Assembly (NCBI GenBank): GCA_004151065.3
Contig: NWUY0300018612.1
Span: 13,382 to 23,938, forward strand
DNA from: Larix sibirica
Taxonomy: Eukaryota > Streptophyta > Pinopsida > Pinales > Pinaceae
Direction of reading: 5' to 3'
Length of the DNA: 10,557 nucleotides
Below the pieces are notes generated by a model, which ran no database searches, was not told the DNA's origin, and saw only the letters and a program-made list of their open reading frames with translations. Each line of letters begins with the position of its first letter. The first letter of the stretch is position 1. Positions 1-8,589 of the stretch are shown in pieces. The position numbers and the translations under genes are program-made.

Positions 1-588
1 ACAAATAAAGTAAAATAAATAACAAATAACATTTAAAAACATCAAATATAATAACATAACCCTATCTTAATATTATAATTTAAAAAAAAAAATTACAACT
101 AACCTTTCATATATATTTTAATATTAAACGAATTTATATTAATATTTTTGTCGCAATATAAAACAAAAAGAAATCTTTGATCACAAACTTTTCAAAGTAT
201 ATTATAATATGTCATTTCCTATAATCTAAACCTGATTCCAACATTAAACTATAAATAAATAGAAGTGGGTTTGGTCTTTGTCAACAACATTGTTACGCAC
301 TGTTTTTTCTATGCTTTTCTCAATAAAGACGAAAAACATATTCCCCACTTGAATACCTAGAAATGACAGTGTTAAAATAATGGTCCCATTTCCCACAAGG
401 CTGTCCATACAAATCATTCTGTTTCGATTTCCAATTAAAGCTAAATTTGCTTAGAATCACTTTAAAATATTCAAAAGTGGGTAATTGTTTTCTCTCTCTT
501 TTGCATAGAGGTTATCTATTTTAGTCATGTATATTTATGTTTCACAAGAGTTTTTTTAAGTAAGTATTTATAGAGATTTGAGCTTCTA
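1..588. other. AT-rich non-coding left flank
   Basis: This stretch is present once in the window and lies outside the 3.1-kb duplication. It is very AT-rich, with A-runs and short TAAT/ATAT strings, especially over the first 240 bases. I found no open frame of useful length on either strand, no RNA gene and no clear match to the LINE on the right. Read on the minus strand it does not supply the missing 3' part of that LINE, which argues against a simple insertion that split the LINE in two. The only element worth naming is a TATA-like string, listed separately. It may be degenerate transposon DNA or plain intergenic sequence. Confidence 0.6.
250..260 (+). promoter_or_regulatory. TATA-box-like string
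   Basis: The string TATAAATAAAT fits the plant core-promoter TATA consensus well. A CA-containing stretch (around 281-290) sits at a distance suitable for transcription start. No coding frame follows within several hundred bases. The surrounding DNA is so AT-rich that such strings occur by chance. Seen: the motif. Inferred and unproven: promoter activity, perhaps a relic of a transposon promoter. Confidence 0.15.
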
Positions 589-1711
589 ACTTTCCATTTA
601 CAATTTCTCAACTTAATTACCCATTACCAATTGCTCTACTCCATATGAATTGTTTCGCAAGACTTTCATATTCATGTTTTTGTAATATTTTGAAGTAAGA
701 GTTATTAGAATGTGTTTTAGTATAGTTTAGTGGCTTGATCTATTCTTGTACTTAGTGCTATAATGATGATAATTATAGTATCAAGTGTGAAGCACTTATA
801 CATGTAATTTGGTCTCACTAGACTTTTGTAATATTGCAAATATGCATATGGAGATACTGTTGGGAGTTATTCAATGGTGACCTATCTCTTAGGTAACATT
901 GACCTCCACTACTAGGTCATTCTTATCCACCACTTTTCCCTTATCTCTTGATCAGTGTATCATCAAAATGTATGGATTAGTTGATCTCCAACCTTTATTG
1001 TGCCTTATGCTTTGAATGGTCCAAGATTATAAAATTTACTTTAAATTGGGGAAATTGGTCTTGAATCAAGTAAGAGTGTCGACAATGGATTATGGTCTTG
1101 ATTGTTGGCCTAGAACCTATGGGTTCTTAGGATAGATCATCCATATTCTTTATAGTTGTATGGATCTCATTTGAACTCCATGCATATGTGTGCTCAATCA
1201 ATTGTGATTGGTGTAGTTTCCTCTTTTTAGGATTATACATCAATCATTATTATTCAGGGCGTCATGGTTTTAAGGATGACCAGGTTGATTGACTAATACA
1301 TTTATAGTTGATAAATTTAAATGATATAATTATTGAGTTTGATTATAATTGATGTATTTTGCACGATTTATGTTTGACATTGGATAATGATGAAGATAAA
1401 TGCATATTGATGTTCTTATTTTTATGTATAATCTGTTGTTATAAATTTCAAAGTACTACTGATGGTTTATCGAATATTCAGGAAGTGAAATAGAAGCACA
1501 TGGATGTTTAATTGTGCCAGATTGTGTAGACCCTATAATGAGTCCAAATATAATTTTCATGTATACATGCATGTATTATGTTAATTATTTTATTTGAATA
1601 TTTGACATGTTGGTATTAGTATTTGAAGCGATAAGAAACATGTTTGTTAATCGTCTTATCCATGAACAACGAGGTTGTATGAAATTTGTACATGGGTATC
1701 ATTGGGAGACG

Positions 1712-1767
1712 AGAAGTAGTGTTCCTACTTCTACCTATTATAACTCATTTATGTGTAATAGGTAGAA
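1712..1767. repeat. Two overlapping inverted repeats (alternative hairpins), copy 1
   Basis: Two stem-forming pairs share sequence. The first is AGAAGTAG (1712-1719) with CTACTTCT (1725-1732), an 8-base stem and a 5-base loop. The second is TTCTACCTATTA (1729-1740) with TAATAGGTAGAA (1756-1767), a 12-base stem and a 15-base loop. The right arm of the first overlaps the left arm of the second, so they cannot form together. Both stems are perfect. Copy 2 has the same arrangement. Function unknown; a structured element end or RNA fold of a transposon is a guess. Confidence 0.75.
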
Positions 1768-1801
1768 AATATGAGAGACTTCATCCAAAGGTTGTGTGAT
1801 A

Positions 1802-1820
1802 CCATGGGGGTAGCCCATGG
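1802..1820. repeat. Short GC-containing hairpin, copy 1
   Basis: CCATGGG (1802-1808) and CCCATGG (1814-1820) form a perfect 7-base stem around a 5-base loop (GGTAG). Each arm contains the 6-base palindrome CCATGG. It is one of the few GC-rich spots in an AT-rich unit and lies 35 bases after the pair of alternative hairpins. No U-run follows on either side, so it does not look like a terminator. The copy 2 counterpart is at 4946-4964. Confidence 0.6.
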
Positions 1821-2546
1821 AATCAGTCACTCAGAAGGTTTTACTGAGAAGAGCATAATAAAGTGCCACCCTTATTTCTCAATACCTATCAGTCTCTCAA
1901 CATGATAAGAAATATCATTCCTCCACCGAGAAAAAAATGCTTGAGGACATGAAAACATGGCACCCTTGCTATTAAACATTTTATTTGTAAGAGATAAAAA
2001 ATATACCTAGGCATATGCATATTGTTTAACATGAAGAAGATATTAAATAAAATAATATGCATGGTTTATTATTATAAAAGTGATACATAATTTACGTTTA
2101 AGTACAATTGTTTGTTTTATAAATAAAAATTGAGAATAAAGTAGAAGTTATCCATTAAATAAGAATATAACATTTTTAAATAAATAAAAATGACTGACTC
2201 AATTGCACCTGCATCGACATTAGAAGGAAATGGGATCTAGAAAACATCTATGAGTAAAAATAGGAAGATGATTAAAAGTGGGTAAGTAAAATTGAAAAAA
2301 AATAATATTTAAATTGAAAATAAAATTCATGTGACTTACTAAAAGAGGAAAGGACAAAGATCAAAGGATAATTTAAGAGTAAACATATGAAAGTAGTTAC
2401 ATGTGATTATAAATCTTTACTTTGATTATTTTTTAAAAAGTTACTTATGCATGTAATGACACATAGGTGAGTGAAAATATATATTTAAATAATGAAATAA
2501 AAAATATTTTTGTATAAATGAGACAAGTGGTTTGGCCTACAAAGCT

Positions 2547-2687
2547 TATTAAAGACAATCTTGAGTATAAGAAAAACACATTTTGATACCCTAATAATGA
2601 ATGGTTATCATAATATTAAGACACAAGCTTGACTATAAGAAAAAACACATTTTGACACCCTAATACTGGACTGTTATCATAATATTA
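2547..2687 (+). repeat. Imperfect 68-69-base tandem duplication, copy 1
   Basis: Two adjacent units of about 68-69 bases share the landmarks TATTAA(A)GACA, CTTGA(G/C)TATAAGAAAAA, CACATTTTGA(T/C)ACCCTAATA and GTTATCATAATATTA. The units differ by about ten substitutions and a few single-base length changes. This duplication is therefore much older than the 3.1-kb one, in whose two copies it is preserved identically. No coding role is visible. Confidence 0.8.
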
Positions 2688-2872
2688 AATTGTCTTATCC
2701 ATAATTGTTGAGAGATCGATTTTTATGCATACTACTTGTTGAAAGTGGAAAACTCTACCCGATGAATAATGACGAAAGAAAATACTATGCATATTAATTT
2801 TGACATTGTTTTAAATCTCTCAATAGGCAACACCACAAAAATGTTATTCTTGTTTGAATTGAATAATGTGAA

Positions 2873-2966
2873 TTGGATTCCGGGATATTTAAATGAATCC
2901 AAGTAGAAAACATATCCTTCAAGTCATATTTATTGTTCCTCGTTCAAAACAAAAATTTATGAACGA
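2873..2966. repeat. Pair of neighbouring inverted repeats, copy 1
   Basis: TTGGATTC (2873-2880) pairs with GAATCCAA (2895-2902) around a 14-base spacer. Shortly after, TCGTTCA (2940-2946) pairs with TGAACGA (2960-2966) around a 13-base spacer. Both stems are perfect and include C/G bases, which makes chance in AT-rich DNA somewhat less likely. The counterpart in copy 2 is 6017-6110. Role unknown. Confidence 0.5.
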
Positions 2967-3731
2967 ATCGTAAATATTGAAATTAGAAATGATGGTGATT
3001 ATCAATAAATTGTGACATCACATCACATTGATATTTATCTATTGAAACTGAAAATCATCACTAAATCCTCTCAAATGCTTTGGAGGATACCTTATTTCCG
3101 TAATCAACTATAATATTGAAAAGATAAAGAATGTAAAGTAATGAAAATAAATACTTTATAGTGTTACTAAAAGAGACGGATGCAAATTCAGATTTAGTGA
3201 ATACGGAAAACAAAATGACTTATCTTAATCATTAGATAGGTGCAAGGTGCAGTGTAGTTGCAAAAATATTTTGATGTATACAGCTATATAGGTTTTGGAT
3301 CTCTATTAATTATAGGATCGGGTATTCATGAGTGCTCATATTATTTTCATATAAGCTAAACATCTTAAGAAATCACTTACATAAAAATATCACAAATCGA
3401 CACATTATTGTTTTACGTAATAAAAACTTTTAGAGAAGGAAATAGTCCACTACCTCAACAAAATAATTACTTGAAGCAATATATTAGTGTAAAAGGAAAA
3501 ATAACTTACATATGAGTTTCTCACAATCGATCATTAGCTAATGACACTCCATGCTCTTTAAAAAGAGATCATGGATCAATCAAGTGTTACGCAATGGATC
3601 AATGTAGTCATTAAGATCGATGAGAAGATGAACCATCATATCACTTTATGTCTAGAACATATAATGATTGTTGCATTACATAAAAACAAATGCATATTAA
3701 TTTAACTAAAGAAACACACTTTACCTAAAGA

Positions 3732-3732
3732 N
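3732..3732. other. Undetermined base at the repeat junction
   Basis: The only N in the window lies exactly between the two 3,144-base copies, in the string AAAGANACTTTCC. If it were C, the end of copy 1 would agree with the matching place in copy 2 (6876). If A, the homology with the left edge of copy 1 (position 588) would lengthen by one base. A single N at a perfect repeat seam is what a contig join or an unresolved consensus base would leave. A true duplication breakpoint with one poor base call is also possible. Confidence 0.95.
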
Positions 3733-4855
3733 ACTTTCCATTTACAATTTCTCAACTTAATTACCCATTACCAATTGCTCTACTCCATATGAATTGTTTC
3801 GCAAGACTTTCATATTCATGTTTTTGTAATATTTTGAAGTAAGAGTTATTAGAATGTGTTTTAGTATAGTTTAGTGGCTTGATCTATTCTTGTACTTAGT
3901 GCTATAATGATGATAATTATAGTATCAAGTGTGAAGCACTTATACATGTAATTTGGTCTCACTAGACTTTTGTAATATTGCAAATATGCATATGGAGATA
4001 CTGTTGGGAGTTATTCAATGGTGACCTATCTCTTAGGTAACATTGACCTCCACTACTAGGTCATTCTTATCCACCACTTTTCCCTTATCTCTTGATCAGT
4101 GTATCATCAAAATGTATGGATTAGTTGATCTCCAACCTTTATTGTGCCTTATGCTTTGAATGGTCCAAGATTATAAAATTTACTTTAAATTGGGGAAATT
4201 GGTCTTGAATCAAGTAAGAGTGTCGACAATGGATTATGGTCTTGATTGTTGGCCTAGAACCTATGGGTTCTTAGGATAGATCATCCATATTCTTTATAGT
4301 TGTATGGATCTCATTTGAACTCCATGCATATGTGTGCTCAATCAATTGTGATTGGTGTAGTTTCCTCTTTTTAGGATTATACATCAATCATTATTATTCA
4401 GGGCGTCATGGTTTTAAGGATGACCAGGTTGATTGACTAATACATTTATAGTTGATAAATTTAAATGATATAATTATTGAGTTTGATTATAATTGATGTA
4501 TTTTGCACGATTTATGTTTGACATTGGATAATGATGAAGATAAATGCATATTGATGTTCTTATTTTTATGTATAATCTGTTGTTATAAATGTCAAAGTAC
4601 TACTGATGGTTTATCGAATATTCAGGAAGTGAAATAGAAGCACATGGATGTTTAATTGTGCCAGATTGTGTAGACCCTATAATGAGTCCAAATATAATTT
4701 TCATGTATACATGCATGTATTATGTTAATTATTTTATTTGAATATTTGACATGTTGGTATTAGTATTTGAAGCGATAAGAAACATGTTTGTTAATCGTCT
4801 TATCCATGAACAACGAGGTTGTATGAAATTTGTACATGGGTATCATTGGGAGACG

Positions 4856-4911
4856 AGAAGTAGTGTTCCTACTTCTACCTATTATAACTCATTTATGTGT
4901 AATAGGTAGAA
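4856..4911. repeat. Two overlapping inverted repeats, copy 2
   Basis: Exact counterpart of 1712-1767 at an offset of 3,144 bases. The 8-base stem lies at 4856-4863 with 4869-4876, and the 12-base stem at 4873-4884 with 4900-4911. No substitution between the copies falls in this segment. Confidence 0.75.
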
Positions 4912-4945
4912 AATATGAGAGACTTCATCCAAAGGTTGTGTGATA

Positions 4946-4964
4946 CCATGGGGGTAGCCCATGG
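4946..4964. repeat. Short GC-containing hairpin, copy 2
   Basis: Identical to 1802-1820, with arms CCATGGG and CCCATGG around a 5-base loop. Confidence 0.6.
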
Positions 4965-5690
4965 AATCAGTCACTCAGAAGGTTTTACTGAGAAGAGCAT
5001 AATAAAGTGCCACCCTTATTTCTCAATACCTATTAGTCTCTCAACATGATAAGAAATATCATTCCTCCACCGAGAAAAAAATGCTTGAGGACATGAAAAC
5101 ATGGCACCCTTGCTATTAAACATTTTATTTGTAAGAGATAAAAAATATACCTAGGCATATGCATATTGTTTAACATGAAGAAGATATTAAATAAAATAAT
5201 ATGCATGGTTTATTATTATAAAAGTGATACATAATTTACGTTTAAGTACAATTGTTTGTTTTATAAATAAAAATTGAGAATAAAGTAGAAGTTATCCATT
5301 AAATAAGAATATAACATTTTTAAATAAATAAAAATGACTGACTCAATTGCACCTACATCGACATTAGAAGGAAATGGGATCTAGAAAACATCTATGAGTA
5401 AAAATAGGAAGATGATTAAAAGTGGGTAAGTAAAATTGAAAAAAAATAATATTTAAATTGAAAATAAAATTCATGTGACTTACTAAAAGAGGAAAGGACA
5501 AAGATCAAAGGATAATTTAAGAGTAAACATATGAAAGTAGTTACATGTGATTATAAATCTTTACTTTGATTATTTTTTAAAAAGTTACTTATGCATGTAA
5601 TGACACATAGGTGAGTGAAAATATATATTTAAATAATGAAATAAAAAATATTTTTGTATAAATGAGACAAGTGGTTTGGCCTACAAAGCT

Positions 5691-5831
5691 TATTAAAGAC
5701 AATCTTGAGTATAAGAAAAACACATTTTGATACCCTAATAATGAATGGTTATCATAATATTAAGACACAAGCTTGACTATAAGAAAAAACACATTTTGAC
5801 ACCCTAATACTGGACTGTTATCATAATATTA
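5691..5831 (+). repeat. Imperfect 68-69-base tandem duplication, copy 2
   Basis: Same two-unit array as 2547-2687, offset by 3,144 bases with no difference seen. That its two units diverge from each other while the array is the same in both large copies shows the order of events: small duplication first, 3.1-kb duplication (or assembly join) later. Confidence 0.8.
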
Positions 5832-6016
5832 AATTGTCTTATCCATAATTGTTGAGAGATCGATTTTTATGCATACTACTTGTTGAAAGTGGAAAACTCT
5901 ACCCGATGAATAATGACGAAAGAAAATACTATGCATATTAATTTTGACATTGTTTTAAATCTCTCAATAGGCAACACCACAAAAATGTTATTCTTGTTTG
6001 AATTGAATAATGTGAA

Positions 6017-6110
6017 TTGGATTCCGGGATATTTAAATGAATCCAAGTAGAAAACATATCCTTCAAGTCATATTTATTGTTCCTCGTTCAAAACAAAAAT
6101 TTATGAACGA
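6017..6110. repeat. Pair of neighbouring inverted repeats, copy 2
   Basis: Exact counterpart of 2873-2966: an 8-base stem at 6017-6024 with 6039-6046 and a 7-base stem at 6084-6090 with 6104-6110. Confidence 0.5.
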
Positions 6111-7350
6111 ATCGTAAATATTGAAATTAGAAATGATGGTGATTATCAATAAATTGTGACATCACATCACATTGATATTTATCTATTGAAACTGAAAATC
6201 ATCACTAAATCCTCTCAAATGCTTTGGAGGATACCTTATTTCCGTAATCAACTATAATATTGAAAAGATAAAGAATGTAAAGTAATGAAAATAAATACTT
6301 TATAGTGTTACTAAAAGAGACGGATGCAAATTCAGATTTAGTGAATACGGAAAACAAAATGACTTATCTTAATCATTAGATAGGTGCAAGGTGCAGTGTA
6401 GTTGCAAAAATATTTTGATGTATACAGCTATATAGGTTTTGGATCTCTATTAATTATAGGATCGGGTATTCATGAGTGCTCATATTATTTTCATATAAGC
6501 TAAACATCTTAAGAAATCACTTACATAAAAATATCACAAATCGACACATTATTGTTTTACGTAATAAAAACTTTTAGAGAAGGAAATAGTCCACTACCTC
6601 AACAAAATAATTACTTGAAGCAATATATTAGTGTAAAAGGAAAAATAACTTACATATGAGTTTCTCACAATCGATCATTAGCTAATGACACTCCATGCTC
6701 TTTAAAAAGAGATCATGGATCAATCAAGTGTTACGCAATGGATCAATGTAGTCATTAAGATCGATGAGAAGATGAACCATCATATCACTTTATGTCTAGA
6801 ACATATAATGATTGTTGCATTACATAAAAACAAATGCATATTAATTTATCTAAAGAAACACACTTTACCTAAAGACACATTAAACCAAGTTGATCTTAAC
6901 TAATTCCTAAGTGTCTAAATATCCTAACAATCTGACCATAGAAATTTGAAACACTTCTTACTTATTTTCTCCAAAATACCAATAGTGATATATGCCATCA
7001 AGTGACAATGAAAATGAAGCCCTTTAAAAACTAATTTAATTAATAAAAATCTTCCTTTTACCAATAACCAACAAGAGCACCATGAAGATATTTTCCCTTC
7101 AATCTTTTGAAATATCCACATGCAATCTCTAAAGACATAATCATTGGGATTGAATACAAAACCAATATATCTCAACTTTTTTTTATAATTCACAATTATT
7201 TGTGATATCTCTCTAGTCTGCTAGAAATCCCATTAAAAGAAAATAAAATATTTTTATTATAAATGTTCATCTTTCAAGCCATACCATATAGCTTTAAGGT
7301 TTCTTAATTCTATTTGTTTCCATACTATAATTGTATATAAACATAATCAC

Positions 7351-7362
7351 ATCATCATCATC
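7351..7362. repeat. Short ATC trinucleotide run coding the FVDD motif
   Basis: Four ATC triplets in a row on the plus strand read on the minus strand as GAT GAT GAT GAT. The first two are the catalytic Asp pair of FVDD. Reverse transcriptases normally have only two Asp here, so the run may have lengthened by slippage after the element died. Too short to be a useful microsatellite. Confidence 0.5.
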
Positions 7363-7796
7363 AACAAATTAAGAATGGGTCTGAATAAGATCTATGTCAA
7401 TTTTAATCTTTTTAAAGTCTTAGATCTTTTAAGAACCCCAAAACACTACTAAACCCTTCTAAAACCATTAGAAGAGTAGTGGAAACAAAATACACCCCTA
7501 TCTCACCCCTTAGAAGGTTTAAATATCCATTCATGAGAAAAGAAGAGGAAACAAATTTTAGAAAAACCCTCAATCCATTTGACAAAAGCTAAATATAACC
7601 ACACATGTACAATAATTAATCTTATAAATACCTAGTTCTCCCTTTCATAGGATTTGGATATGTCTAATTTTATAACTTTTTTTAATCTTTTTCACTTTAA
7701 TAAAGTGAATCTCTCCTTGAGTCATCCCCACTACATCATGAATATTTCTATCACTTAATAGCCCAAATTGGTTTTCGGAGGTGACCTCGTAAAGAA

Positions 7797-7886
7797 TTGG
7801 TTTTAGTCTTCTAAAAACAACTTTGTATTGGTTTCAGTCTTCTAAAACAACTTTGTATTGGTTTCAGTCTTCTAAAAAACAACTTT
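7797..7886 (-). repeat. Three-copy 30-31-base tandem repeat inside the reverse transcriptase
   Basis: Three consecutive units start at TTGG (7797, 7828, 7858) and share TTGGTTT(C/T)AGTCTTCTAAAA followed by CAACTTT. The lengths differ only in the A-run. The array sits between the PISL-NTIYK and ENQFG motifs of the LINE reverse transcriptase. The family has only a short segment there, and one unit would be enough to supply it. The extra units are therefore a local slippage or duplication product acquired by this copy or its close relatives. Confidence 0.9.
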
Positions 7887-8589
7887 AGAGATTGTTTTGT
7901 AGATTGTATTTCATAATGAAATTGGTATAAAGTAATCAAAAGATGCAGGTGAATTTCTCTTTGGAATCAATGTTAGAAATTTTGAGTTAAGAGTTTTCAA
8001 TATCTTTAAAAAAAAACCCTAAATTCTTCAGCCATAAACAAAACATTCTCCTTTAACAAATTATATAATCCTAAAAAAAATTATATCGTCCAATCATATG
8101 ACCTAGAAATGTATCCTTCTAAAAAATAGTGTAAGGAATCCTTTAGCTCCTCCTTCCCTAACTCAACCATTAACTGCTCATTAACATCCTGATCCAAATA
8201 CTTAGAATAATAAAAAGAAATCCTAACTTCTTCTTCAAGATTTACCCTTTATGTTTTCTTATACATTTTTTGAAAATAAACTACTCCTATTTTTGTGATC
8301 TCATGAAGCTTGTCTTCCTTGCTTCTATCTTCCCTCTACACATCCACACATCCCTTGTAATTTTTTGTTCCTTCACATTTTGGAATAATTTAGAAATAAT
8401 TTTTTAAGCATAGATATGTTCTATTTGGGATTCCACTTCCTTAACATCCTACTAAGAGCTTTGTTTTTTTTGCCAGTACCATTGTGGTCTTTTTCACCCT
8501 TTTCAATTTTTCATTGATTGATAAATCACATTTCCATGGTTATTAATATCAAATGGTCTATATTCATCCTTAACTAGAGAGATCAACTC

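Larger units (their letters stand above)
589..3732 (+). repeat. 3,144-base direct repeat, copy 1
   Basis: Left copy of a head-to-tail pair with a constant offset of 3,144 bases. By reading the two copies side by side I found no gaps and four substitutions: T1447 versus G4591, C1890 versus T5034, G2211 versus A5355 and A3705 versus T6849. The last base before copy 2 is an N (3732). The unit is AT-rich and closed by stops in all frames, and I recognise no protein family in it. It does not begin with TG and end with CA, so it is not an ordinary LTR, and the copies abut with no internal region between them. Inside it are hairpin-forming inverted repeats and a 68-69-base imperfect tandem duplication (listed separately). 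It could be a very recent tandem duplication or a scaffolding artefact. Confidence 0.95.
3733..6876 (+). repeat. 3,144-base direct repeat, copy 2
   Basis: Right copy of the pair, about 99.9% identical to copy 1 without any indel. It starts at ACTTTCC directly after the N, matching 589 onward. Identity to copy 1 ends at 6876-6878; the two extra matching bases (AC) are shared with the start of copy 2. A different sequence, which soon becomes the LINE remnant, follows. Nothing in it reads as a gene. A 62-codon plus-strand frame (6715-6903) crosses the right boundary of the repeat and is closed in copy 1 by the 3705 substitution, so it is not good evidence of a protein. All inverted repeats described for copy 1 recur here at +3144. 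Confidence 0.95.
6880..8589 (-). pseudogene. LINE ORF2 reverse transcriptase remnant
   Basis: The enzyme copies element RNA into DNA at the nicked target. Motifs in minus-strand order: a linker with SLVKDEYRPFDINNHGNV (about 8500-8590); VNEQLMVELGKEELKDSL (8130-8190); KDTFLGH, where the family has KSPGPDG, then FLTLIPK and FIPISL-stop-NTIYK (7872-8114); ENQFGLLSDRNIHDVVG (about 7730-7785); and KLDISKSYERE, with the motif A Asp codon at 7662-7664. The Trp expected after it is a TAG at 7632-7634. GVR-stop-GCILFPLLF (7492-7509 onward) replaces GxRQGCPLSP. The catalytic FVDD is preserved at 7357-7368. The longest open piece, 6924-7193, holds the thumb: YIGFVFNPNDY, KIEGKISSW, GRFLLIK and FLWS. 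After its stop, weak similarity (LVK-x-x-LV) persists to about 6880. Interrupted by many stops, frame changes and a 30-base tandem array. Confidence 0.9.

Noticed and set aside
3554-3567. CTCTTTAAAAAGAG inverted repeat as a terminator.
   Set aside because: Six-base AT-rich arms with a 2-base gap are common by chance here. There is no gene upstream and no T-tract; plant nuclear genes do not use such terminators.
589-6878. The two 3.1-kb copies as the paired LTRs of a retrotransposon.
   Set aside because: They abut with only an N between them, lack TG...CA ends, and leave no room for primer site or gag/pol.
6715-6903. A 62-codon plus-strand open frame starting at ATGGATCAATC.
   Set aside because: No family recognised. 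It crosses the right edge of the 3.1-kb repeat, is closed by a stop in copy 1, and lies where LINE similarity on the other strand is fading. Likely chance.
7321-7370. ATCATCATCATC as a microsatellite locus.
   Set aside because: Only four units. Its core is the FVDD motif of the reverse transcriptase on the minus strand.
8010-8025. AAACCCTAAAT as a telomere-like box or interstitial telomeric repeat.
   Set aside because: A single unit only. On the minus strand it encodes part of the LINE reverse transcriptase region (EEFRVFF), so it is incidental.
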